Assembly (NCBI GenBank): GCA_023150295.1
Contig: JAKLLE010000011.1
Span: 1-64,000, forward strand
Source of the DNA: Giesbergeria sp.
Lineage (GTDB): Bacteria; Pseudomonadota; Gammaproteobacteria; Burkholderiales; Burkholderiaceae_C
Direction of reading: 5' to 3'
Length of the DNA stretch: 64,000 nt
A program made the position numbers and the translations under genes. The notes under the pieces were generated by a model, which was given only the letters and a program-made list of their open reading frames with translations, did no database searches and was not told the DNA's origin. This document shows positions 48,256 through 57,808 of the stretch, piece after piece. The first letter of the stretch is position 1. Every line of letters starts with the position of its first letter.

Positions 48256-50337
48256 ATGGCAGTAGAAGTAGGGGTCGATTTTCCGGGGAGCCACGGCATA
48301 GTTTTGGGGCCGGGCTCCGGGGTCAGCATAAGCCCAGGCCCAGGCACAGGCCCTAGTCCCACGGTCACCGCGCCTGTGATCACGCCCACGCCGCCTGTGG
48401 TCACCATGCCGCCAGCACCAGTGGCGCCACCAGAGCCGCCCGCTGTGCCGTCCCCTGGCACGGTCACCAGCGTCGTGCCCGTACAGTCCAAGCTTGTCAA
48501 CGGCTCCACAAAAACCGAAACCCGCTACCGCACCACAAAAACGCAAGAAACCGTGGCGCACACCCTGTCCGACAATGGCAGCGGGGAGCTGGGCGCATGG
48601 GGCACGGTCAGCTACGCGGGCAAGTCCGTTAACGTCAAATTCGTGAGCCTGGACAGCACCACCGACGGCTACAAGTCTGACCATGAGGACAGCACCACCT
48701 TCGACGGCGGCGAGGTCACCGCAGGCGGCACCACGGCCAGCAACAACAGCCAGAAAGGCGGCGAGTACGCAGACAACACCATGAGCGAGCAGTTGCTCGC
48801 ATCCAGCACCGTCATGGTGACCTACAGCACAGGCAGCGGCGCCGAGGTGGTCAACACCCACAGCTTTGCCCCGCCGGATGTGCAGATAGATTTGTGTCCG
48901 TATACCAGCGACTACGTGGTGCCCGGCAGCGTGCGCTTCTCATGGATGGGTCAGGTGTTCGAGGACTACGACGGCCTGCTCGTGCGGGGCCGCACGCCCA
49001 CAGAGCCCGGCTGGGTGGCGGGGCAAATGAACTACAGCACGGGCATCGCCACGGTCACAGACTACATCGTCAGCGGCTCGCCCACAGCCTTCAGCCTCGA
49101 CAGCCTTTGGACGGTGCGACAAAATTGGAACACCGCCAGCGTCTTTTTGCGCACCCAGGCCGCGCCGCTCAAGCCCAGCGGGTTTGTCATGAACCTGAGC
49201 GACGCCCAGGGCAACAGCATCACGGCCATGGCGGGCATTGACGGCAACATCACCGGCACCCACCTGCGCGGGCGCATCAAGTACCTGACGGGTGAGGTGG
49301 AGCTGCAATTTGGAGACTACGTGCTCGACAGCAGCCTCACCGCAGAGCAAAAAGCCGAATGGTGGTACGACGTGGCCGACGTGGGCGCGGTGGAGGCCGA
49401 CAAAATCTGGCGCCCCTGGCCCGTTGACCCCACCACACTGCGCTACAACAGCGTCAGCTACTTCTACCTGCCAATCGACGCCGACCTGCTGGGCCTAGAC
49501 CCCGTGCGCCTGCCACCAGATGGCCGCGTGCCCATCTTCCGCGCGGGCAGCTACGCGGTTGTGGGCCACACCGCCGAAACGCCCGAGGCCACCGTCAGCG
49601 ACGGGCAAACCATCAATTGCGGCCGCACCCGCCTGTCCCGCGCCCGCGTGCTGGGCAGCAATGGCGCGGTCATCCATACCGGCTACACGGCAGACCTGGA
49701 CGCAGGCACCGTCACCTTTACGGACGTGACCGGCTACAGCCAGCCCGTGCGCGTGGAGCACCGCATTGAAGACCTCGCGCGCGTGTCCGACGTGCAAATC
49801 GACGGCACGCTCACCTTCACGCGCCAGCTCAGCCACGACTTCCCCCTTGGCAGCCTGGTTAGCAGCGCGCTGATGGCGGGCAACCTCAAGGCCCGCGTGT
49901 CCCACCTGTTCGACCAGTATTCATGGCTGGGCGACTGGGCAGACAACACCGTGGGCGACGTGGCCCTTGGCACCTACAACGACACCGTGGCCCCCATCGT
50001 GGTCACCAACGCAGGCGCACTCACAGAGCGCTGGGCGCTGATCTTCACCAGCTCCACGCAGTTTCGCATCGTGGGCGAAAAAGTGGGGCAGATCGGCACG
50101 GGCGACATCAACACCGAGACCGCCCCCATCAACCCAATTACCGGCGTGCCGTACTTTGTGCTGCCTGCCCTGGGCTGGGGCGCGGGCTGGGTGGCGGGCA
50201 ACGTGCTGCGCCTCAACACCGTGGGGGCCATGTTCCCCGTGGCCGTCATCCGCACCGTGCAGGCCGGGCCTGCGGCGGGCATTGACTACAACTTTGAACT
50301 GCTGGTGCGCGGCGACGTTGACCGCCCGGCGCCCTGA
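48256..50337 (+). CDS. Tail protein with Pro-rich N-terminal linker
   Basis: SPGPGTGPSPTVTAPVITPTPPVVTMPPAPVAPPEPPAVPSPGT. Confidence 0.75.
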   Translation: MAVEVGVDFPGSHGIVLGPGSGVSISPGPGTGPSPTVTAPVITPTPPVVTMPPAPVAPPEPPAVPSPGTVTSVVPVQSKLVNGSTKTETRYRTTKTQETVAHTLSDNGSGELGAWGTVSYAGKSVNVKFVSLDSTTDGYKSDHEDSTTFDGGEVTAGGTTASNNSQKGGEYADNTMSEQLLASSTVMVTYSTGSGAEVVNTHSFAPPDVQIDLCPYTSDYVVPGSVRFSWMGQVFEDYDGLLVRGRTPTEPGWVAGQMNYSTGIATVTDYIVSGSPTAFSLDSLWTVRQNWNTASVFLRTQAAPLKPSGFVMNLSDAQGNSITAMAGIDGNITGTHLRGRIKYLTGEVELQFGDYVLDSSLTAEQKAEWWYDVADVGAVEADKIWRPWPVDPTTLRYNSVSYFYLPIDADLLGLDPVRLPPDGRVPIFRAGSYAVVGHTAETPEATVSDGQTINCGRTRLSRARVLGSNGAVIHTGYTADLDAGTVTFTDVTGYSQPVRVEHRIEDLARVSDVQIDGTLTFTRQLSHDFPLGSLVSSALMAGNLKARVSHLFDQYSWLGDWADNTVGDVALGTYNDTVAPIVVTNAGALTERWALIFTSSTQFRIVGEKVGQIGTGDINTETAPINPITGVPYFVLPALGWGAGWVAGNVLRLNTVGAMFPVAVIRTVQAGPAAGIDYNFELLVRGDVDRPAP

Positions 50338-50367
50338 CCCTGCAATCAATTGCACAAGGAGACTTGA

Positions 50368-51570
50368 ATGGCATCCCCTGTTGACACCTCAGTCAAATTC
50401 ATCACCGAGAACATGCCCGGTGCACCCGTGCTGAGTGGCACCGCTGGCGCTCTGATTTCGGTGCTCGACGCCCTGCTGGTGACCGGCTTTGGCCTGCGCA
50501 CAGCCACATCAGTGACTGTTGCGGGCGGTGTGGCCACGGTCACGCTGTCAAGCGACGCGCTCAACGGAAACCTGCTGCACAGCGTCATCCTTGTGGACGG
50601 TGTTGCCGCTCCCATGGCCGACCTCAACGGCGAGCAGCGCGTGACCGCCGCCACCAGCACCACGTTGCAGTTCGCCACCGCAGTCGCGGACGGTACCGCC
50701 ACCGGCACTATTACCATCAAGTCTGCCCCGGTGGGATGGGAAAAGAAATACAGCGACACCAACCTTGCTGTTTACAAAAGCACCGATGTGCAGGCCCACG
50801 GACGCCACTGGCGTGTAGACGACACCGGCACCACTGCGGCGCGTGTAGTCGAGTACGAGACCATGGCCGACGTCAACACAGGCAGCGGGCCGAGTCCCAC
50901 GGCGGCCTATATCTCGGGCGGCGGCTATGTGCACAAAAGCGCCGTGGCCAGCGCCGCTGCTGCACGCTACGCCATGGCTGCGGATTCGCGCACGGTGCTG
51001 CTGGCGCTTGGGCCTGGCACGGCCACTGCGGCCACCTATCGCGTCGCCAACATTCGTGGCTTCGGCGACGCCATTGCGTTAGCCCCTGCAGGGGACTCGT
51101 GGGCATCATTTGTGTCGCTTTGTGGGGCTAGCGCCACCAGCGGCTTTACCTACGGCTCCTTGAGTGGAGGGCCAGTGTCCTCGGTCACCGGCTTTTCGGC
51201 ACTGTCGCGGTCATATACCGGCTTGGGAGCGTCGGTCATAGCTGATGCTGTGCCAATGTCAGGAACGCTCACCACGATGTCTGGCGGCGATTCCTTCATG
51301 GGGCCAGCGCCGTCGGCGGTGGACGGGCAGATCAAGCTGTCCCGGGTGTTTTTCAGGGAGCAGGGCTCATCCAACCCACCCAGGGCCATCGTTCCCGGCG
51401 TGCTTTACGTGCCGCAGTCCGGCCTCGCCAGTTTGGTGGCAGGCGGTGATATTGCGGTGGGCGCTGGTGACTGGGCGGGGCGTCAGCTCATGGCAGTGGC
51501 ATGTGGTACTGCTTCCAACCAATTACCAACTGGCGCCGCCTTCATTGACATCACCGGCCCTTGGCGTTGA
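50368..51570 (+). CDS. Tail protein
   Basis: 400-aa ORF in tail operon. Confidence 0.65.
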   Translation: MASPVDTSVKFITENMPGAPVLSGTAGALISVLDALLVTGFGLRTATSVTVAGGVATVTLSSDALNGNLLHSVILVDGVAAPMADLNGEQRVTAATSTTLQFATAVADGTATGTITIKSAPVGWEKKYSDTNLAVYKSTDVQAHGRHWRVDDTGTTAARVVEYETMADVNTGSGPSPTAAYISGGGYVHKSAVASAAAARYAMAADSRTVLLALGPGTATAATYRVANIRGFGDAIALAPAGDSWASFVSLCGASATSGFTYGSLSGGPVSSVTGFSALSRSYTGLGASVIADAVPMSGTLTTMSGGDSFMGPAPSAVDGQIKLSRVFFREQGSSNPPRAIVPGVLYVPQSGLASLVAGGDIAVGAGDWAGRQLMAVACGTASNQLPTGAAFIDITGPWR

Positions 51571-51574
51571 ATCC

Positions 51575-51973
51575 ATGTCCACCATCGCTACTCCAACCGG
51601 GGCTTTGCCAGCGCCAGGCTGGATACAAGGCCGCGCAGCGCAGAAGTACACCGGCCATGCCGCCGTGCCAGCGCTGGGTCACATGCAGCAAGACTGGCGC
51701 CTGCGCCTGCCCACAACGGGGCAGATCACCGACCGCGTGATGTTCAAAGCCACGCCCTCATCCCCCGAGGCGCCATTTGCAAAAGGCCGCGTGTGGCTGC
51801 TGCGCGCAGCCGACGGCTACAAAGCCTGGGAGGGCTGGAGCGACGCGGGCGGCTACTACACGGCAACCGGCCTTGAGCTGGGCGTGGAGTACATCGCCGT
51901 GGGCATAGACCCGTACCGCAACCACAAAGCCACGGGCGCAGGGCCTGTGGTGGCCACGGAGGCCGCGCCATGA
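51575..51973 (+). CDS. Hypothetical tail-module protein
   Basis: MSTIATPTGALPAPGWIQGRAAQKYTGHAAVPALGHMQQDWRLRL. Confidence 0.6.
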   Translation: MSTIATPTGALPAPGWIQGRAAQKYTGHAAVPALGHMQQDWRLRLPTTGQITDRVMFKATPSSPEAPFAKGRVWLLRAADGYKAWEGWSDAGGYYTATGLELGVEYIAVGIDPYRNHKATGAGPVVATEAAP

Positions 51974-52350
51974 ACATCACCACAGCCCACCGCGCAGCCC
52001 GCAACGCTGCCACCCTTGCCACCGCCGACGCGGGCGCAGGCAATGCCAGCATCAAGCTCTACACGGCAGAGGGCGGCACGCTGCTGGGCACGCGCACGTT
52101 GGCAAAGCCCTGTGGTGTGATCAACGGCGCGGGCCGCATCGTCCTGCAATTGGGTGCAGCGCAGGAGATGGTGGCCGCAGACGGCACGGCCACCTGGGCA
52201 GAGTGGTGCAACGGCGACGGCGATCCAATAGCCACCGGCGCAGTGACTGACGAAACCGGCGCCGGGCCGTGGGTGCTGGAAGGCACCGCAGGCACCCAGG
52301 TGTACGCGGGCGGCGTCATTGGTCTTTCGGCCACAGCATTGATCGGCTGA
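51970..52350 (+). CDS. Hypothetical tail-module protein
   Basis: 126-aa ORF, 4-bp overlap. Confidence 0.65.
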   Translation: MNITTAHRAARNAATLATADAGAGNASIKLYTAEGGTLLGTRTLAKPCGVINGAGRIVLQLGAAQEMVAADGTATWAEWCNGDGDPIATGAVTDETGAGPWVLEGTAGTQVYAGGVIGLSATALIG

Positions 52351-52354
52351 CGCC

Positions 52355-54229
52355 ATGGCAGACGGAAAGCTCACGTTCCTGCGCCCACACGACGGCACAG
52401 GCCGCCTCGTGTTCGGGGACGTGGGGGATGTGGTGGTCACGCCGCCCGTCACTATCGCGGTCGATACTGATCTGCCGGGCTTGGGCGCCTGTGCATTGTC
52501 CGTAGGGCCCGCGCTACGGGTGGACGCAGACCTGCCCGGCCTGGGCACCTGCACGCTGCTGTGGGACAGCAACACCAGCCGCCCCACCGTGGGCCAGACC
52601 ACCCACCACTACCAGCAGGCCACACCCGCCCGCACCGGGGCGCAAGGCGCCTACCAGCAAGCCCAGGCCCTGCCCACCGGCCTGCACAGCCACTACCAGC
52701 AGGCCCAGCCCGTGCAGGCGCCCACCAGCGCCGCATGGGATGATGCTGCTCACGCTCGCGCCACCGCTGGCCTGCGCTACCAGCAGGCCCAGCCCCTGCA
52801 CGCCCTGGGCCTCCGTGGCGCATGGCAAACGGCCCTTGGTCACCGCGTGGGCAGCGCCCTGCGCTACCAAGAGGCATGGCCGTTGCAGGTGCTGGGCTCC
52901 GCCCGCTTCCAGCAAGCGCTGGGCCTGCGACTGGGCGGCTTGCACCGCTACCAAGAGGCGCTGCGCAGCGGGCGCAGCTTCAGCGCGCGTTTTCAGCGGG
53001 CTCTACCCTGGCGCGTTGACCACCGGGTGCGCTACCAAGAGGCATGGCCCCCGCGCCCAGGCCTGTCGGTGCTCATCCCCGTGGAGCCGCCCGGCCCGCC
53101 GCCGTGCTACACGCCCAACGGCCACCTCGTCTTTACCGCTGCCCACGACGGCACCGGCCATCTTGTTTTTGTGTGCGAGCGCGCCACCCCGCCTGAGCCC
53201 GGCGGAACGGTGGTGGTGCCCGTGCGGAGGGTTTACATGACCGTCAACAACGTCACCCTGCATCGCGCCAGCGACGGCGCGCCCATCCCCGCCTACAGCC
53301 TGGGCCTTGGCCTGGATGCGGACTCATGGACGTGGAGCTGGCAGGCCAGCCTGCACGCCAGCGCGCTGCCCCTCATCCAGCCCGGCGCGGGCGGCGACCC
53401 GGTGGGCGTGCTGGCAAGCATCAACGGCACCACGCTGCACCTGGTGGCCGAGAGCTACTCGCGCGAGCGCAGCTTTGCCAACACACGCATCAGCGTGCGC
53501 GGGCGGGGCAGGGCGGCCGTGCTCGATGCCCCCTACGCCCCCACCCTCAACCACGGCAACGCCAGCGCCCGCACGGCGCAGCAGCTCATGCAAGACGTGC
53601 TCACCCTCAACGGCGTGGGCATCGGCTGGGCCGTGGACTTTGCCCCGCAAGACTGGCTTGTGCCGGGCGGCGTGTGGGCACACCAGGGCACGTACATCAG
53701 CGCGCTGCTCGACATTGCCGACGCCGCAGGCGCCTACCTGCAGCCGCACGACACCGCCGCCACCCTGCGCGTGCTGCCCCGCTACCCCACCGCCCCGTGG
53801 GACTGGCCCAGCGCCACGCCCGACTTTGAGTTGCCCGCCGACGTAGTGGCCGTAGAGGGCATCGCCTGGCAGCAAAAAGCCAACTACAACCGCGTGCACG
53901 TCAGCGGCACCAGCGCCGGGGTGCTGGGCGAGGTCACCCGCCTGGGCACGCTGGGCGATGCAGTGGCCCCCATGGTCACCCACCCCCTCATCACCCACGC
54001 CGACGCGGCCCGCCAACGAGGCCGCGCCGTGCTGGGCGACACGGGCCTGCAAGCCATCATCAGCCTGCGCCTGCCAGTGCTGGCCGCCACCGGCATCATC
54101 AAGCCCGGCGCCCTGGTGCGCTACGTGGACGGCCCCACCCAGCACCTGGGCCTGGTGCGCGCCACCAGCGTGGAGTGGCAAGCCCCCACCCTGCGCCAGA
54201 CCCTGACCGTGGAGACCCACCCAACATGA
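52355..54229 (+). CDS. Tail/baseplate protein with an N-terminal array of about ten YQQA/YQEA repeats
   Basis: HYQQATPARTGAQG-AYQQAQALPTGLHS-HYQQAQPV...-RYQEAWPLQVLGSA-RFQQALGLRLGGLH-RYQEALRSGRSFSA... Confidence 0.75.
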   Translation: MADGKLTFLRPHDGTGRLVFGDVGDVVVTPPVTIAVDTDLPGLGACALSVGPALRVDADLPGLGTCTLLWDSNTSRPTVGQTTHHYQQATPARTGAQGAYQQAQALPTGLHSHYQQAQPVQAPTSAAWDDAAHARATAGLRYQQAQPLHALGLRGAWQTALGHRVGSALRYQEAWPLQVLGSARFQQALGLRLGGLHRYQEALRSGRSFSARFQRALPWRVDHRVRYQEAWPPRPGLSVLIPVEPPGPPPCYTPNGHLVFTAAHDGTGHLVFVCERATPPEPGGTVVVPVRRVYMTVNNVTLHRASDGAPIPAYSLGLGLDADSWTWSWQASLHASALPLIQPGAGGDPVGVLASINGTTLHLVAESYSRERSFANTRISVRGRGRAAVLDAPYAPTLNHGNASARTAQQLMQDVLTLNGVGIGWAVDFAPQDWLVPGGVWAHQGTYISALLDIADAAGAYLQPHDTAATLRVLPRYPTAPWDWPSATPDFELPADVVAVEGIAWQQKANYNRVHVSGTSAGVLGEVTRLGTLGDAVAPMVTHPLITHADAARQRGRAVLGDTGLQAIISLRLPVLAATGIIKPGALVRYVDGPTQHLGLVRATSVEWQAPTLRQTLTVETHPT

Positions 54230-54447
54230 GCAACCTGTACCACCAGTTCCTGGCCCTGCTGCCCCCGCGCCCGCTGCAAGTGGGCGCCGTCACCGCAACC
54301 AGTGGAGACACCTGCACCGTGCAATTGCCCGGCGGTGGCGTGCTGCAAGTGCGCGGTGCTGCCGCTGTGGGCGACCGAGTGTTTGTGCGCGACGGCTTGA
54401 TTGAGGGGCTGGCGCCGAGCCTGCCCATAGTGAGCATTGACGTATAG
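54226..54447 (+). CDS. Small tail-associated protein
   Basis: LQVGAVTATSGDTCTVQLPGGGVLQVRGAAAVGDRVFVRDGLI. Confidence 0.65.
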   Translation: MSNLYHQFLALLPPRPLQVGAVTATSGDTCTVQLPGGGVLQVRGAAAVGDRVFVRDGLIEGLAPSLPIVSIDV

Positions 54448-54528
54448 CGCCAGCGCAATCGTCAGAGCGCCCGCCCGTGGAGACACCGGCGGGCTTTTTG
54501 TTGTCTGCAACCCTGAAAGGAGACCCCC

Positions 54529-55485
54529 ATGAACCCCTTGAAACGCTGGCGCTGGTGGGCCGTGCTGGCCTTGCCTGTCGCTGTGATCGCAATCAACAGC
54601 TTCGGCCCCGATGGCTGGCGTGAGCCAGTGGTAAAGCTGCTGTGGCTGTCGTGGACGGCGCTGTGCGTTGCGCTGGCCCACAGCGCGCGCAAAGCCCTGT
54701 TCGACTATGCCCACGGGCGCGAGGCATGGCTCAAGGCCATGCAGCACCCCGTGGGCGCGGGCCTTGCGTTCCTGGGCCTGTGCCTTGTGTCTGCTGTGCT
54801 GGTGCTGGCCTTCACCGGCTTTGCGCGGGCGCAGCCCGTGCCGCAGCCCGCGCAGGCCATGGCGCCGCTGGTGGTGCACGAGATCGAGCAGCACTGGCCC
54901 GCCGCGCCGCGCCGCAGCTACCTTGGCGCGTTGATCGAAAAGGAAACCTGCATCACCCTGGCGCATCGCTCTTGCTGGAGCACCACGGCCCGCCTCAAAA
55001 CCAGCAGGGAAGAGGGCGCAGGCCTGGGGCAGCTTACCCGCGCTTGGCGGCCCGACGGCACACTGCGCTTTGACGCGCTGGAGGAAGCCCGCGCAATGGC
55101 GCCGCAGGCCCTGCGCGAACTGAACTGGGCCAACGTGTACACCCGCGCAGACCTGGGCGTGCGCGCCATCATCGTCAAGCTGCGCGACTGCCACAGCCGC
55201 TTTGAGCGCCTGGGGATTGACGACGAAATGGCCCGCCTGGCGTTTTGCGATGCGGCCTACAACGGCGGCCTGGGCGGCGTGCAGCAAGACCGCAAGCTCT
55301 GCGCCCTGACCGACGGTTGCGACCCCGCGCAGTGGTTCGGCCACGTGGAGCACCACAGCGCCAAGAGCCGCACGCCCTGGCAGGGCTACGGCGCGAGCGC
55401 GTTCGAGATCAACCGCGCCCACGTGCGCGCCACCGTGCCGCTGGAGCCCCGGCGGTGGCGGTATGCGCAATGGCTGGGGGTCTAG
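54529..55485 (+). CDS. Holin-like N-terminus fused to a lysozyme/transglycosylase-like domain
   Basis: Three hydrophobic segments in the first 100 aa, then LGALIEKETCITLAHRSCWSTTARLKTSREEGAGLGQLTRAW. Confidence 0.7.
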   Translation: MNPLKRWRWWAVLALPVAVIAINSFGPDGWREPVVKLLWLSWTALCVALAHSARKALFDYAHGREAWLKAMQHPVGAGLAFLGLCLVSAVLVLAFTGFARAQPVPQPAQAMAPLVVHEIEQHWPAAPRRSYLGALIEKETCITLAHRSCWSTTARLKTSREEGAGLGQLTRAWRPDGTLRFDALEEARAMAPQALRELNWANVYTRADLGVRAIIVKLRDCHSRFERLGIDDEMARLAFCDAAYNGGLGGVQQDRKLCALTDGCDPAQWFGHVEHHSAKSRTPWQGYGASAFEINRAHVRATVPLEPRRWRYAQWLGV

Positions 55486-55487
55486 CC

Positions 55488-56030
55488 ATGCTCGACAAGA
55501 TCAAGGCCTACGGCTTCCAGGCCCTTGCGCTGGCGTTGGGCGTGCTGCTGCTGGTGCAAACCGGGCGGCTGCACACCGAGCAAGTAGCGCACGAAAAGCT
55601 CAAGACCAGCACGGCCCAAGCGGCCACTGAGCGCGCCACGGCGGCGCTCACCATCGAGCGGCAAGCCGCGGCCAAGGAATCCACCCACGCGCAGCAAACC
55701 CAGGAGGTATCCGATGCGTTCACCGTTTCACAGCCCGTGCGCGATGCTCTGCACCGCGCTGATCTTGCTCGCGTTGAGCGGCTGCGCCTCGACCAGGCCC
55801 GCAGAGCCGCCACCTACCGCGCGATGTCCCAAGCCTGCGCCGCTGCCAGCGGCGGTGTCGCGGATCGACTTGCAGCCCTCGACGCCCAGCTTGTCGAAGG
55901 CGTTGCAGTGGTCGGAGACCTCAGAGCAGTTATTGCGCGGCGAGACGCCGAAGTAGTGCTGTTGCGCGGCGTGGTCGATGCAGACCGCGCTTTGACAACG
56001 CCGGATGCAGCCCCATCGGCTGCGCCCTGA
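55488..56030 (+). CDS. Rz-like spanin (i-spanin)
   Basis: N-terminal TM (ALALALGVLLLVQTGRL), coiled coil; follows endolysin. Confidence 0.75.
   Translation: MLDKIKAYGFQALALALGVLLLVQTGRLHTEQVAHEKLKTSTAQAATERATAALTIERQAAAKESTHAQQTQEVSDAFTVSQPVRDALHRADLARVERLRLDQARRAATYRAMSQACAAASGGVADRLAALDAQLVEGVAVVGDLRAVIARRDAEVVLLRGVVDADRALTTPDAAPSAAP
55714..55956 (+). CDS. Rz1-like o-spanin lipoprotein nested in Rz
   Basis: MRSPFHSPCAMLCTALILLALSGCASTRPAEPPPTARCPKPAPLP: lipobox plus Pro-rich segment in an alternative frame. Confidence 0.85.
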   Translation: MRSPFHSPCAMLCTALILLALSGCASTRPAEPPPTARCPKPAPLPAAVSRIDLQPSTPSLSKALQWSETSEQLLRGETPK

Positions 56031-56169
56031 AAAAAAAGAACGAGGCGACCGCCTGGGTGCTACGAACACCCGGACGGCCACCAAGACCACTGAACGTGCC
56101 AGTGAGCCCAGCCAAGGCCCCGCCCACCTGTACAGGCGGGGGCGAGTGTATCAACCCCTGGAGCCCATC

Positions 56170-56967
56170 ATGGCAAACCCCATCATCCCGTGGCTCGGCG
56201 GAAAGCGCCGCCTTGCCGACATCATCATCCCGCGCTTCCCTGCGCATACCTGCTATGTGGAGGTGTTCGCGGGCGGCGCGGCGCTCTACTTTTTGCGCCC
56301 GCGTGCCGATTGCGAGGTGCTCAACGACATCAACGGCGAACTGGTCAATCTCTATCGTGTGGTGCAGCGGCACATGGAGGAATTCGTGCGCCAGTTCAAG
56401 TGGGCCTTGAGCAGCCGAGAGGTCTTCAAATGGACGCAGGCCACGCCGCCCGAAACACTGACCGACATTCAGCGCGCGGCCCGCTTCTACTACCTGCAGC
56501 ACCAGGCGTTCGGCGGGCGCGTGGAGAGCCAGACCTGGGGCACCGCCACCACCGTGGCCGCGCCCACGGTGAACCTGCTGCGGCTGGAGGAAGACCTGAG
56601 CGCCGCGCACCTGCGCCTCACGGGCGCGTACATCGAGCGCCTGGACTGGCAGGAGTGCATCAAGCGCTACGACCGCCCGCACACCCTGTTCTACCTTGAC
56701 CCGCCGTACTGGCAGACCGAGGGCTATGGCGTGCCCTTCGAGTGGCCGCAGTACGAGGCCATGGCCCACTGCATGCGCAACCTGCAAGGCAAGGCCGTGC
56801 TCAGCATCAACGACCATCCGGACATCCGTACCTGCTTTGCGGGCCTGCAAATGGACGAGGTGCCCATCACCTACCAGGTGGGCGGTGGCGGCAAAAGCGT
56901 GGCCCGCACCGAGCTGATCATCTATAGCTGGGATCGCGCCGCAGAGCCCGCCGGGTTGTTCGAGTAG
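56170..56967 (+). CDS. Dam-type DNA adenine methylase
   Basis: PWLGGKRRLADIII, YVEVFAGGAALYF, EVLNDINGELVNLYRVV, LFYLDPPYW. Confidence 0.93.
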   Translation: MANPIIPWLGGKRRLADIIIPRFPAHTCYVEVFAGGAALYFLRPRADCEVLNDINGELVNLYRVVQRHMEEFVRQFKWALSSREVFKWTQATPPETLTDIQRAARFYYLQHQAFGGRVESQTWGTATTVAAPTVNLLRLEEDLSAAHLRLTGAYIERLDWQECIKRYDRPHTLFYLDPPYWQTEGYGVPFEWPQYEAMAHCMRNLQGKAVLSINDHPDIRTCFAGLQMDEVPITYQVGGGGKSVARTELIIYSWDRAAEPAGLFE

Positions 56968-57019
56968 GGCGTGTCAGACCACGGCGTGGGGACACTCGCG
57001 CCGGGGTTGACTGAGGCCC

Positions 57020-57042
57020 GGCACCAGAGCGTTACTGGTGCC
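57020..57042 (+). promoter_or_regulatory. 8-bp-stem hairpin just upstream of an RBS
   Basis: GGCACCAG-AGCGTTA-CTGGTGCC followed by CGCAAGGAG. Confidence 0.55.
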
Positions 57043-57058
57043 ACGCAAGGAGACCGAC

Positions 57059-57247
57059 ATGACCACAGCACCTACCGCAGCCCAAAAACAGCACGCAGAA
57101 ACCATGGCCGCCGCGCTCGCCCAGCTTGAGCACATCAAGGCCGTTATCCAGCGCAGCGCAGACCACATGCAGGCCCGCCCCGAGAACTGGGGCATCGCGG
57201 GCGACATGGCCGCCATCCTGGATCGCCTGAACAACGTGACGGCCTGA
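57059..57247 (+). CDS. Small phage protein
   Basis: MTTAPTAAQKQHAETMAAALAQLEHIKAVIQRSADHMQARPENWGIAGDMAAILDRLNNVTA. Confidence 0.65.
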   Translation: MTTAPTAAQKQHAETMAAALAQLEHIKAVIQRSADHMQARPENWGIAGDMAAILDRLNNVTA

Positions 57248-57249
57248 AC

Positions 57250-57450
57250 ATGACAACGACCAAGCTCCCAGCCAAGGCCGAAAAGGCCATCGCCCGCATC
57301 GCGCTTGAGCACTGCCGCATCGAGACATTGGAGGAGCGCCGCTCCGACAGGCTCGATTTCCACGACGTTGCCGTCTGGAACCTCAAAGCGGCGCTGGAGG
57401 CGGCCTATCTTGAGGGGATGAAGGAGGCGATGAAAAAAAAGCTTGCATAG
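57250..57450 (+). CDS. Small phage protein
   Basis: MTTTKLPAKAEKAIARIALEHCRIETLEERRSDRLDFHDVAVWNLKAALEAAYLEGMKEAMKKKLA. Confidence 0.65.
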   Translation: MTTTKLPAKAEKAIARIALEHCRIETLEERRSDRLDFHDVAVWNLKAALEAAYLEGMKEAMKKKLA

Positions 57451-57470
57451 TTTCAAAATGAGACTATGAT
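57443..57470 (+). promoter_or_regulatory. Promoter with an embedded inverted repeat
   Basis: TTGCAT-N16-TATGAT; ATAGTTTC-AAAAT-GAGACTAT (7/8 arm match). Confidence 0.65.
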
Positions 57471-57536
57471 AGAGCCCATGGACAAGCAATAACGCAAGTC
57501 CCCGGCGCCTCCCGGAATGAGGGGCAGGAGAGAAAA

Positions 57537-57803
57537 ATGGAATTCATCGCACGCATCCTGCACACGAATGGCCAAGTCACCACGAAGACCATTCTCACCC
57601 CTCCGGCATTGGTCGGCGCCCGTCTCACTAGCGATGGACTCATGCCCGCCTGCAGCGATCTGCGGAAGGCAGACCCCTCCGTAGCCGCGGTGAGAATTGC
57701 TGTGCCTGGGTTTCCCGATGATTACGAATGGAGTGGTAACTACACATCCGAGCACATGGCGGCAGTGGTGGCACGTGAGCGTGCGGGAACCAGCAATTGG
57801 TAA
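57537..57803 (+). CDS. Hypothetical protein in the attR-proximal cassette
   Basis: MEFIARILHTNGQVTTKTILTPPALVGARLTSDGLMPACSDLRKADPSV; RBS AGGAG. Confidence 0.65.
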   Translation: MEFIARILHTNGQVTTKTILTPPALVGARLTSDGLMPACSDLRKADPSVAAVRIAVPGFPDDYEWSGNYTSEHMAAVVARERAGTSNW

Positions 57804-57808
57804 GCCCC

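Noticed and set aside
52580-53085. Diversity-generating-retroelement variable region
   Set aside because: Repeats in a tail protein suggested it, but there is no reverse transcriptase or template repeat nearby.
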